DNA of 64,000 nucleotides from Anabaenopsis elenkinii CCIBt3563 (lineage in GTDB: Bacteria > Cyanobacteriota > Cyanobacteriia > Cyanobacteriales > Nostocaceae). The translations under genes were made by a program, and so were the position numbers. The stretch covers positions 4,161,817 through 4,225,816 of the forward strand of contig NZ_CP063311.1 of the NCBI RefSeq assembly GCF_015245355.1, in the 5' to 3' direction. A model generated the notes under the pieces. The model saw only the letters and a program-made list of their open reading frames with translations. It was not told the origin of the DNA and ran no database searches. Below, piece after piece: positions 38,771 to 47,303 of this stretch. Positions within the stretch are counted from its first letter, which is position 1. Every line of letters starts with the position of its first letter.

Positions 38771-38956
38771 CGGACTTTTATTGTAGCGTAATTTTACCGA
38801 TTGTGTAAAGTCCAGAATAGTTGATCGGATATTTGATCGGAAATAGTGCAAACTGGTATTGATTAGGTTTTTTTCAGGATTGGGGGAGATATGCAATACT
38901 TGCGGTTTGAATACGCTTAGAATAAGGCAGAATTTTGATGCAATAGCTTGTTAGCC

Positions 38957-39658
38957 ATGAAAATAAATTCTACGGCAATTCTCACTGTAACCTTACTAGT
39001 CCTGATGCTGGGTGCAGGTTCTGTGAGTGCGTTTTTAGGTTTTGAGATGGGAACCTCAGCCCTCAAAGGTGTAACAACACCAGATGGCCGCCCCACAAAG
39101 AAATTCCTTGGCAATACTAATAGGTCTCAACAGTTAGGGGTAGTACTCTTGAAAGAAGATGAGATCCTCAAAACTGTCCAGGCTCGAATTGAGGGTAAAA
39201 CCAAGGCTGCTAAATCAGAAAAATTAGACGAATATGACCAGGAAACTAAAACTACTAGGCAGAGAAGATCAAAGGAGAAAACCCCGGATGTGGTCGCGGA
39301 AAAACTCCAACCGGGATTTCCAGTGGTTGCAGAAAGTCAGGGTGTAACTTTTGCTGTCCAATCTGTTCGCTACTCTGGGGGTGATTTACTAATGAGAGTT
39401 AATATGCAAAATAAAGGTGATAATTCTGTCAACTTTTTGTATAGTTTTTTGGACGTTAGGGACGAGCAAGGACGGACACTAAGTGCTAGCACGGAAGGTT
39501 TACCATCAGAATTAACTCCTAATAGTCCTATCGCTTCAGGTACAGTGATTATTCCTACAGCATTGCTTGGTGATGTGAATCAGATATCCCTTTATCTGAC
39601 AGATTATCCGGCTCAACGACTGAAGCTAGAAGTTTTAAATATTCCCGTAGAAAGGTAA
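38957..39658 (+). CDS. Secreted/anchored hypothetical protein
   Basis: 233 residues from ATG at 38957 (a TTG three codons earlier is less likely). The N-terminus is a signal peptide: MKINSTAILTVTLLVLMLGAG, then SVSA. A Lys/Arg/Glu-rich segment (about 75-115) links to a C-terminal beta-rich domain (about 125-233) with FAVQSVRYSGGDLLMRVNMQN and LPSELTPNSPIASGTVIIP. That C-terminal pattern resembles an immunoglobulin-like (DUF4352-type) domain, but I am not certain. The function is unknown. Confidence 0.7.
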   Translation: MKINSTAILTVTLLVLMLGAGSVSAFLGFEMGTSALKGVTTPDGRPTKKFLGNTNRSQQLGVVLLKEDEILKTVQARIEGKTKAAKSEKLDEYDQETKTTRQRRSKEKTPDVVAEKLQPGFPVVAESQGVTFAVQSVRYSGGDLLMRVNMQNKGDNSVNFLYSFLDVRDEQGRTLSASTEGLPSELTPNSPIASGTVIIPTALLGDVNQISLYLTDYPAQRLKLEVLNIPVER

Positions 39659-39763
39659 ATGAGGAGATTGACTGGGGAAGATGATTATTCAATACCTGAT
39701 ATCAAATTCCCGGTACTGAATACCAAAATCGGGACATGACTTTTACACTATCTTACTTTGGGG

Positions 39764-41113
39764 GTGAGTCGTTTTTCTAGCTTAATTTCCACCGATGTGG
39801 GACTGAGATTGTTGACAGTGCTATTGCTGATCGCTATTAATGCCTTTTTTGTGACAGCAGAGTTTTCAATGGTGACAGTTAGGCGATCGCGTATTCATCA
39901 GCTGGTAAAAGCTGGTGATATTCCCGCCATGGCTGTGGAGGGACTACAACGTAGTATTGAAAGGTTATTATCTACAACTCAGTTAGGCATTACCCTTTCT
40001 AGTTTAGCCCTGGGATGGATTGGAGAAAGTTCCATTGTCATATTGGTGAAGTCATGGCTCAAATCCTGGCCTTTACCTATGGAAATGAGTAATTTTATCG
40101 CTCATTCTCTATCAATTCCTATTGCCTTTTTTTTGCTCGCCTATCTGCAAATTGTTTTGGGTGAACTATGTCCTAAATCAGTAGCTATTTTGTATTCAGA
40201 GGATTTGGCCAGATTTTTGGGGCCTTCCGTCAAAGCTATCGTCCGCTTTTTTAACCCCTTCATCTGGATTCTCAACCAGTCAACCCGGTTTTTGTTGCGG
40301 CTTTTTGGTATAGAATACACCGCTCAAACTTGGCGATCGCCTGTGACTCCAGAGGAATTACAGATCATCATCTCTACAGAAAAAGAATCAACTGGTTTAC
40401 AGCTCGCAGAGCGACAATTACTGAATAATGTCTTTGAGTTCAGCGATGTCAAAGCTTTTGAAGTTATGACTCCCCGAACTGGTATTGTTGCTTTATCTCA
40501 AGATGCCACTTTTCAAAGGTTACTCGAAGAAATGCTCTCTACTGGTCACTCATGCTACCCCATGATAGGAGAATCTTTAGATGACATTCGCGGCATAGTT
40601 TATTTTAAAGATTTAGCAAAACCCTTGGCAATGGGGAAACTCACCCCAGAAACAAATATCCAACCTTGGATGCGTTACGCCCGCTTTGTACCCGAACAAA
40701 CACCGTTGAGTGAACTATTACCCATGATGCAGCAAGAGAAGCCAGCCATCGTCATAGTAGTCAATGAGTTTGGCGGTACCGCAGGGTTGGTGACCCTTCA
40801 AGATGTCATTGCCGAAATTATTGGTAATGCAGGGGAACCGGACGAGATGGATGACTTGTTGGTGGAAATGTTAGAAAATCAAACATTTTTGGTGCAAGCT
40901 CAAGTTAACCTCGAAGACCTCAACGAAGTTTTACATCTCAATTTACCCCTCACAAAGGAATACCAGACACTGGGCGGTTTTGTACTGTATCAACTTCAAA
41001 AAATCCCCGTACCAGGCGAAACTTTCTGCTATGAAAATCTCGAATTTACTATAGTTTCCACCTTCGGACCACGCTTGCATCAAATTCAAGTGCGACGCTT
41101 GGACTCTAATTAA
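39764..41113 (+). CDS. CNNM/HlyC-CorC family transporter (DUF21-CBS)
   Basis: About 449 residues from GTG at 39764 (a TTG two codons upstream is possible). Order: a DUF21 membrane domain with about four helices (about 15-190; AINAFFVTAEFSMVTVRRSR, ITLSSLALGWIGE), a CBS pair (about 210-335; FEVMTPRTGIVAL, IVYFKDLAKPL, VNEFGGTAGLVTLQDVIAEI) and a C-terminal CorC/HlyC domain (about 350-445). Members move or sense Mg/Co; old names call them hemolysins. Its stop overlaps that of convergent queC by four bases. Confidence 0.9.
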   Translation: MSRFSSLISTDVGLRLLTVLLLIAINAFFVTAEFSMVTVRRSRIHQLVKAGDIPAMAVEGLQRSIERLLSTTQLGITLSSLALGWIGESSIVILVKSWLKSWPLPMEMSNFIAHSLSIPIAFFLLAYLQIVLGELCPKSVAILYSEDLARFLGPSVKAIVRFFNPFIWILNQSTRFLLRLFGIEYTAQTWRSPVTPEELQIIISTEKESTGLQLAERQLLNNVFEFSDVKAFEVMTPRTGIVALSQDATFQRLLEEMLSTGHSCYPMIGESLDDIRGIVYFKDLAKPLAMGKLTPETNIQPWMRYARFVPEQTPLSELLPMMQQEKPAIVIVVNEFGGTAGLVTLQDVIAEIIGNAGEPDEMDDLLVEMLENQTFLVQAQVNLEDLNEVLHLNLPLTKEYQTLGGFVLYQLQKIPVPGETFCYENLEFTIVSTFGPRLHQIQVRRLDSN

Positions 41114-41790
41114 GCTTCAGCATAAGTTAATGGGTCTTTCAACCCTAATTCGGCAAAAGCCGCTAGCCTTAAACGACAAGAATCACAAACACCGCAAGCT
41201 ACATCACTCCCTCCATAGCAAGACCAAGTTAGCTCCCAGGGAACTCCCAGTTGATTCCCAAGTTGGATGATTTCGGTCTTTTTTAAATCAATTAGAGGGG
41301 CAACAATTTCAATAGGGTTACCTTCACGCCCTTGTTTGGTTCCTAGTTGAAATACTTTCTGCATCGCCTGGATATAGTCGGGACGACAATCTGGATATCC
41401 TGAGTAGTCTAAGGCATTAACACCAATGTAGACCCTTTGGGCTGCGATCGCTTCCCCATACCCCAGGGCAAAGCTTAAAAAAATCGTATTACGTGCAGGC
41501 ACGTAGGTAACTGGAATTTTTTGCGACATTTCTTCGAGCGATCGCTCTTGGGGTAAATTAATGGTGTCATCTGTCAGTGCTGAACCGCCCCATTGTCGTA
41601 AATCAAAATTGACTACTTGATGTTTGACTACTCCAGCTGTTTGAGCAATGCGGAAGGCTGAGTCCAACTCTCGCCGATGTCGCTGCTGGTAATCGAAAGA
41701 AATCGGGTGACATTCATAACCATCAGCTTTGGCTTGATACAAAACTGTGGCAGAGTCTAATCCTCCAGACAATAAAATTACAGCTTTCAT
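41110..41790 (-). CDS. queC: 7-cyano-7-deazaguanine synthase
   Basis: ATP-dependent enzyme making preQ0 for queuosine. From ATG at 41790 it has 226 residues (an ATG nine codons upstream is possible, but MKAVILLSGGLDSATVL is the usual start). The P-loop is LSGGLDSATVL and the zinc site is CYGGSDVACGVCDSC with four cysteines. Supporting motifs are FDYQQRHRREL and VPARNTIFLSFAL. It has no visible riboswitch upstream. The stop codon shares the palindrome TTAA with the convergent CNNM gene. Confidence 0.95.
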   Translation of the reverse strand: MKAVILLSGGLDSATVLYQAKADGYECHPISFDYQQRHRRELDSAFRIAQTAGVVKHQVVNFDLRQWGGSALTDDTINLPQERSLEEMSQKIPVTYVPARNTIFLSFALGYGEAIAAQRVYIGVNALDYSGYPDCRPDYIQAMQKVFQLGTKQGREGNPIEIVAPLIDLKKTEIIQLGNQLGVPWELTWSCYGGSDVACGVCDSCRLRLAAFAELGLKDPLTYAEA

Positions 41791-42414
41791 CTGAGTTTCA
41801 ACTTTTAGATTTTCCATTGCTAAATCACACTTACATAAAATTCCAGAAATAATTTGAAAGTCCTGGTTAAGGCATCTTGGTCAATTTTTTACTATTTTCA
41901 CCACAGCCAAACAAATATCTACACCAAATCCTGACAAAAGTTAGACACCTCAATATGTAGAAAGTATAGATAATTGTGCAACAATTATTGGAGTGTTTCA
42001 GCCGCAGCCATCCCCCAAAACATACTCATAGTTAAGGTTTAAGTGGTTTTTTGCAAATTTCTGTATTGTTGATCACAAAACAATATTATTTTTGAATCAT
42101 CCTTAATTAAAGATAGATCCCGCTAATTAATTACTCCCGGGTTTTTATAACTTATTACTTATATCTTCATTGGTTTATCAAGTCAACAAAAAGACATATC
42201 ATATTTTATGTTAGTAACAAAAGATTGATCAATTCACACCTGAATATACAAGCAAAAGGCAAATGTTGGAACTGATGACAAACTTTGAAATTCTTCATAA
42301 ATGTATCCTCCATGTTACCATCTGGATGGTTTTCAACAGATCATAACTGATCTTAAAGTATAAAAAATAACGGCGTTATCGCCTCTAGATTTGGTGGTTG
42401 AGGAGAGAATAATA
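41791..42414. other. Intergenic, no gene seen
   Basis: 624 AT-rich bases between divergent queC and the oxidoreductase gene. I found no convincing ORF, RNA or repeat; it should contain both promoters. Confidence 0.5.
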
Positions 42415-43494
42415 GTGCAAGATAGCATGTCAGTGGCAGAACCTTCATATACACAGCGGAATCAAACAAAACCAATTCGCGTAGGCGTAATTGGAGTGGG
42501 TAACATGGGACAACATCATGCCCGTATACTGAGTTCAATGAAAGATGTTGAATTCGTTGGTGTGTCAGATATTAATGTTGAACGAGGTTTAGAAACAGCT
42601 AGTAAATACAAGGGACATTTTTTTGAAGATTACTGTGACCTCCTACCCCATGTAGAAGCAGTGTGTATCGCTGTTCCCACCCGCCTGCATTACGCAGTAG
42701 GTATCAACTGTTTGTTGGCCGGAATTCATGTTTTAATTGAAAAGCCAATTGCTGCGAGCATTTCTGAGGCTGAATCCCTAGTAAATGCTGCGGCTGATTC
42801 TCGGTGTATTCTGCAAGTGGGTCATATTGAGCGTTTCAATCCAGCCTTTCAAGAACTAAGTAAAGTCTTGAAAACAGAAAAGTTGCTGGCGCTAGAAGCC
42901 CATCGCATGAGTCCTTACTCAGACCGCGCCAATGATGTTTCGGTGGTGCTGGATTTGATGATCCACGACATTGACCTGTTATTAGAACTAGCTGGTTCTC
43001 CAGTGGTGAAGCTAACTGCTAGCGGTACTCCTTCTGTGAATTCTGGCTATTTAGATTATGTCACTGCCACCCTGGGGTTTGCCAATGGTATTGTTGCCAC
43101 TTTAACTGCCAGTAAGGTTACTCACCGGAAAATCCGCCGCATAGTGGCTCATTGCCAAAATTCATTTACAGAAGCAGATTTTCTCAAAAATGAAATTTTA
43201 ATTCACCGACAAACTAATAACAATAGTCTGACCGACCATAGACAAGTGCTGTACAAGCAGGATGGTTTAATTGAGAAAGTTTACACCACTAACGTCCAAC
43301 CTCTTAGTGCGGAACTAGAGCATTTTATCAATTGCGTCCACGGTGGTAATCAACCTTCCGTAGGTGGTGAACAAGCTCTGAAAGCTCTGAGGTTGGCAAG
43401 TTTAATTGAGCAAATGGCATTAGAAGATCGGGTTTTAAATCCATTAGATTGGGAATCTCACACACGAGTACAGTCGTTAACCCCAACCGTTTAA
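42415..43494 (+). CDS. Gfo/Idh/MocA family oxidoreductase
   Basis: About 359 residues from GTG at 42415, chosen because GAGGAGAG lies seven bases before it. The N-terminal Rossmann domain has VGVIGVGNMGQHHARIL, then the EKPIA motif (HVLIEKPIAASISEAE). The C-terminal catalytic domain has VGHIERFNPAF and DLMIHDIDLLLELAG, with the conserved His of the HD(I/L)D motif. It acts on a sugar or inositol-like substrate with NAD(P), unknown here. It stands alone. Confidence 0.9.
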   Translation: MQDSMSVAEPSYTQRNQTKPIRVGVIGVGNMGQHHARILSSMKDVEFVGVSDINVERGLETASKYKGHFFEDYCDLLPHVEAVCIAVPTRLHYAVGINCLLAGIHVLIEKPIAASISEAESLVNAAADSRCILQVGHIERFNPAFQELSKVLKTEKLLALEAHRMSPYSDRANDVSVVLDLMIHDIDLLLELAGSPVVKLTASGTPSVNSGYLDYVTATLGFANGIVATLTASKVTHRKIRRIVAHCQNSFTEADFLKNEILIHRQTNNNSLTDHRQVLYKQDGLIEKVYTTNVQPLSAELEHFINCVHGGNQPSVGGEQALKALRLASLIEQMALEDRVLNPLDWESHTRVQSLTPTV

Positions 43495-43977
43495 AACAGC
43501 AACGGGCATGAGATATGGGGCATAGGAAAACACACTCTCCCCCGATCTTTGTGCCCTCCCTGGGAAACCAACAAGGAAAACTCACCTAGTAACACTAGCT
43601 TTTAATCGTCTACCTGACTAGAATACAACCAGTAATTTTTCAAAATGAATGAAACTAAAGTTAGGCTTTTGACTACTCAAAGCCAATCCACCAAAGACCA
43701 AGCAAGGAAGTCAGTTTGATTCATATCACTATTCTCTAGTTGACCCATTTATCTGCTACTATCCAGAAAAGTTGTTGAGGAAAAATGTCGAGAAAACTAT
43801 AGCTGACAATGAATTATGGGAATTGACTAACTCGACCCGGCACGGAGATCAGGAAAACACTGATTTCATAGGCAAGGTAGCAGAGCAATGTTAATTGCTC
43901 GCTCTATACTACAAGTTCGCACATTCATTTCTGTTACTCAGGCATTAGCAAAATTTAAATCAGGATTAGGAGCTTTC
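43495..43977 (+). other. Leader/upstream region of the ParM-like operon
   Basis: 483 bases without a credible gene. At 43883-43900 a perfect 7-bp hairpin (GAGCAAT, GTTA loop, ATTGCTC) lies inside the open frame upstream of the chosen start. It could be an operator or leader structure. No iterated repeats of the classical parC type are obvious. Confidence 0.4.
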
Positions 43978-45123
43978 ATGACAGACCAACCTTCCGCAGC
44001 TACCCCAATGAATGCCGCCGCCATACCTTTAAATAAGGTGTCAGCCTCTACCCCGATGAATACTAACCCCCCTGCTAATAGGTCAGGTGTTAGCGGCAAA
44101 AATATTCTCAGTGTTGATTTAGGTAGAACTTCTACTAAAACTTGTATCAACCGTGAACCAGTCGATGTGGCGTTCATCCCTGCCAACGTTAAGAAAATGT
44201 CCATGGAAGAGGTTAAAAGTGGCGTTTTTGAAGCCAAGGCTACTGACCCTCTCATGGATTTATGGCTGGAATATCAAGGTAATGGATATGCTGTTGGTCA
44301 GCTAGCAGCAGACTTTGGGGCGAACTTAGGTGTTGGCCAATCTAAAGTAGAAGATGCACTAGTCAAGGTGTTGTCCTGTGCCGGCTACTTTAAACTAAAA
44401 GATGAAATCTCCGTTGTCATGGGACTGCCTTTCCTTTCTTTAGAACAATTTGAAAAGGAAAAAGCTCAGTTGATTAGTCAGGTCACTGGACCTCATGTCA
44501 TGAACTTCCGAGGGGAATCTATATCTCTCAATATTACCAAGGTTTGGGTCATGCCAGAAGGATATGGCAGCCTACTCTGGTCTGAAGCTCAACCTAAGAC
44601 AGGGGCTAGGGTTCCAGATTTCACCAAAATCTCGGTCGCAATTGTTGATATCGGACATCAAACCATTGATATGTTAATGGTAGATAACTTCCGTTTTGCC
44701 CGCGCTGCTTCTCAAAGCGAAGAATTTGGTATGAACAAGTTCTATGAAATGGTAGCCGCTGAAATAGAAGGATCTGATAGTCAATCTTTAGCCCTGATTT
44801 CCGCTGTCAACAAACCCAAAGGTGAACGCTTCTATCGTCCTAAAGGTGCCAGCAAGCCCACTAACCTGGATGATTTTCTCCCTAACCTTATAGAAATGTT
44901 TTCTCGAGATATTTGTCAACGTGTGTTAGCTTGGTTACCAGAGCGGGTCACTGATGTGATTATCACTGGAGGCGGTGGTGAATTTTTCTGGGACGACGTT
45001 CAACGTTTACTTAAGGAAGCCCAAATTAATGCCCATTTATCTGCTCCTTCCCGCCAGGCTAATAGCTTGGGGCAATACATTTATGGAGAGGCACAATTGT
45101 CCGCTCGAGCTGCTAGGTCTTAA
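43978..45123 (+). CDS. ParM/StbA-like actin ATPase
   Basis: 381 residues from ATG at 43978, which has AGGAG six bases before it; the frame extends 30 codons further without similarity. After a 40-residue low-complexity tail the actin signatures follow: phosphate-1 loop VDLGRTSTK (46-54), phosphate-2 loop IVDIGHQTI (222-230) and adenosine motif ITGGGGEFF (329-337). The insertion pattern fits the bacterial ParM/StbA/Alp group rather than MreB or FtsA. Plasmid ParM forms filaments that push apart DNA tied through ParR. The gene is followed after five bases by a ParR-like partner, so a DNA-segregation or positioning role is a good inference. Confidence 0.88.
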   Translation: MTDQPSAATPMNAAAIPLNKVSASTPMNTNPPANRSGVSGKNILSVDLGRTSTKTCINREPVDVAFIPANVKKMSMEEVKSGVFEAKATDPLMDLWLEYQGNGYAVGQLAADFGANLGVGQSKVEDALVKVLSCAGYFKLKDEISVVMGLPFLSLEQFEKEKAQLISQVTGPHVMNFRGESISLNITKVWVMPEGYGSLLWSEAQPKTGARVPDFTKISVAIVDIGHQTIDMLMVDNFRFARAASQSEEFGMNKFYEMVAAEIEGSDSQSLALISAVNKPKGERFYRPKGASKPTNLDDFLPNLIEMFSRDICQRVLAWLPERVTDVIITGGGGEFFWDDVQRLLKEAQINAHLSAPSRQANSLGQYIYGEAQLSARAARS

Positions 45124-45128
45124 AACTG

Positions 45129-45608
45129 ATGTTCCAATGGCCAAAAAAGGTAGTAAAATCAGTCACATTCAACCCATCGGTTGCCGATGAAAGCCTGTTA
45201 GCAGTTGTAGAGGATTATCTGGAAAAATTGCCTGATAAAACTTTTAGTGACATCTGTAAGCAAGCTCTATGGCAATCTTTGTGTATACCGGAGACTGTAA
45301 AACCTAGTCCTAAAACAGTAGCAACAGATTCGCTAGAAAAAAAAATCGATGAGTTGCAACGTCAAGTGGCTGACCTAGAGGAACGTTTTTTCGCAAAACA
45401 ATCTCATCGCTTGGAGACTATAGAACGCAATATGTTGCAACTTACGCAACAAATAGCATATGTGGTCAATATGCGTAGGGAGGTATCAATGGTTGAGTCT
45501 CCAAATACACAAGATATATCAGTATCATATACTACTGATGATGATCAACCAGCTGAAGAGGTTGATCCCCTGATCAGCCGCTTTAGTGAGATTTTAGATG
45601 AATTTTAA
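45129..45608 (+). CDS. ParR-like partner of the actin ATPase
   Basis: 159 residues, ATG five bases after the ParM-like stop. The N-terminus VVKSVTFNPSVADESLL looks like a ribbon-helix-helix beta strand and helix, and LPDKTFSDICKQALWQSL fits the second helix. Residues 75-125 form a coiled coil (LEKKIDELQRQVADLEERF). The acidic C-terminus ends LISRFSEILDEF, the place where ParR proteins bind the filament. ParR proteins are highly diverged, so this is structure-by-pattern, supported by operon position. It is followed by two large palindromes. Confidence 0.7.
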   Translation: MFQWPKKVVKSVTFNPSVADESLLAVVEDYLEKLPDKTFSDICKQALWQSLCIPETVKPSPKTVATDSLEKKIDELQRQVADLEERFFAKQSHRLETIERNMLQLTQQIAYVVNMRREVSMVESPNTQDISVSYTTDDDQPAEEVDPLISRFSEILDEF

Positions 45609-45667
45609 CTAATTTACTCTCATTTCCCTCGGCTCTATAGCCAAGGTCAGTTAAGGAGTCAAAAGCC

Positions 45668-45685
45668 AAACACTCGCGAGTGTTT
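45668..45685. repeat. Palindrome 1 after the ParM/ParR-like operon
   Basis: A perfect 18-bp palindrome with half-site AAACACTCG and no spacer, followed by TTATTTTTT. It shares the 14-bp core ACACTCGCGAGTGT with palindrome 2. Confidence 0.9.
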
Positions 45686-45687
45686 TA

Positions 45688-45725
45688 TTTTTTAATAAAA
45701 CACTCGCGAGTGTTTTATTAAAAAA
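45688..45725. repeat. Palindrome 2, perfect over 38 bp
   Basis: The half-site TTTTTTAATAAAACACTCG is mirrored exactly from 45707 on, making 38 contiguous palindromic bases. As RNA it would be a hairpin with A/U-rich flanks on both strands, so it could terminate transcription. As DNA the duplicated ACACTCGCGAGTGT core is a plausible binding site for the ParR-like protein. The sequence does not decide between the two. Confidence 0.9.
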
Positions 45726-46187
45726 AACACTTTTATACTTATTTTCACTGTAAATTACTCAGTCTGCGAACTACCCTTGACCAAATTTGGATGTTAATCC
45801 TCAAGTATTGAAAAAAACTTATTGATTCAGAATTACCAATATATACTTTTCTTGAAGAATTATTAAGAAATTCTTATTAAAAAATATTGCAATAACTTGA
45901 TTAAGTTGCTACTGTGTGTATGGCAACAACGCTGATGAACGCTCTGAGATTTAGGAGAGAAAAACCTATGAGCTATATTCATTCCGGCAATTGTGTGAAA
46001 TTTTGATTGTCAATCTGACTGAAAACCCAGGTATTTGTGCCTTTTAGTCCAGGAATATTTCGTTGCCACAAGCTTATTTACCAACGACTGATTATTTGTC
46101 TTACCTTGTCCAAGCTAGTAGCTCTGATTGTGTCTATCGGCAATCACTAAGACTAGGGTGAGACACCAATTTTGGAGGTCATAACCG

Positions 46188-47039
46188 ATGAATATTCAAG
46201 GCAAAGTCGCTCTGATTACTGGGGCTTCCCGTGGTATTGGTAGGGCGATCGCTCTGGCCCTAGCCCAACAAGGTATCAAGCGTTTGATATTAGTGGCACG
46301 CGATCGCCAAAAATTAACCGCGGTCGCTCACCAAATCGAAGCAATGGGCGTAGAAACCACAATCTTGTGCATCGATTTAACAAAAACAATTGAAGTTAAT
46401 ATTGCCGTTGCCCAATTCTGGCGCAACTATGGCCCAATTCATCTCCTGGTTAATTGTGCCGGCGTAGCATATCAAACCTCATTTTTACAGACCAAACTAC
46501 CCCAGGTTCAAGAAGAACTCTCGGTGAATTTATTGGGAATGTACAACCTCACCAGCCTTATAGCCCGGCGGATGGTCAGCCAAAAACAAGGAACAATCGT
46601 TAATGTGTCAAGTTTAATGGGGAAAGTAGCAGCACCGACAATGGCCACTTACTCAGCTACCAAGTTTGCCATCTTAGGATTTACCCAAGCCTTGCGTCGG
46701 GAATTGGCAGAACACAACATCCGAGTCCTCGCCTTATTACCTTCCCTCACAGACACAGATATGGTGCGAGACTTAAATTTATTTCGCTGGGTAATCCCCA
46801 TGAGTTCCGAAGCAGTAGCACAAGTACTCATCTCTGGATTGCAAAAAGATACACCAGAAATTTTAGTAGGCTGGCAAAGTCATTTAGCCGTGTGGTGTCA
46901 ACGCTTCGCCCCTTGGTTACTAGAGATAATTTTACAAATTGCCACTCCGCCAAACTTAACAAAACCACAGCCTCCGGCAAAACCGAGTTTCATGACCAAA
47001 ATTTATCGTTTTAGCGATTTATTATGGTCAAAAACATAA
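46188..47039 (+). CDS. SDR family oxidoreductase
   Basis: 283-residue short-chain dehydrogenase/reductase. The cofactor loop TGASRGIGRAIALAL, the NCAG motif (VNCAGVAY), the catalytic Ser in VNVSSLMGK and YSATK (Tyr and Lys) are all present. The C-terminal 40 residues extend past the core and may contact membrane or substrate. The Arg-rich region after the first strand (LVARDRQK) suggests NADP. The substrate is unknown. Confidence 0.92.
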   Translation: MNIQGKVALITGASRGIGRAIALALAQQGIKRLILVARDRQKLTAVAHQIEAMGVETTILCIDLTKTIEVNIAVAQFWRNYGPIHLLVNCAGVAYQTSFLQTKLPQVQEELSVNLLGMYNLTSLIARRMVSQKQGTIVNVSSLMGKVAAPTMATYSATKFAILGFTQALRRELAEHNIRVLALLPSLTDTDMVRDLNLFRWVIPMSSEAVAQVLISGLQKDTPEILVGWQSHLAVWCQRFAPWLLEIILQIATPPNLTKPQPPAKPSFMTKIYRFSDLLWSKT

Positions 47040-47074
47040 ATTATCTCTCCAGTTAAATTCTCACAATTTGATAC

Positions 47075-47143
47075 TGCGGTCAATAAATTTTACCTTTCAG
47101 ATAAAAAGGGCAACATTCCCAAAAATAGAACCTATTGACCGCA
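47075..47143. repeat. Inverted repeat, 11 bp, 47 bases apart
   Basis: TGCGGTCAATA at 47075-47085 is mirrored by TATTGACCGCA at 47133-47143 in the spacer between the SDR and GH57 genes. It could be a small structured RNA or the ends of a tiny relic element. Confidence 0.5.
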
Positions 47144-47303
47144 ATTCGCGCTCATTTACCCCAAGCTCACCAATAATTCCTATTTTCGGCACAAGAGCAA
47201 CAAACTTTATAACCGACTCAAACAAAAAGATGGGAATATCTTTGTAAGACCGCACCGATGATAATTAGCGCCTTGTTGCCCATCTCGTAGTTGTTCATAG
47301 AAA

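Larger units (their letters stand above)
45609..46187. other. Intergenic, palindromes then plain sequence
   Basis: 579 bases. The first 120 hold the two palindromes; the rest, up to the SDR start, is AT-rich with no gene I can support. TTGGAGG at about 46173 is the ribosome site of the SDR gene. Confidence 0.5.
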
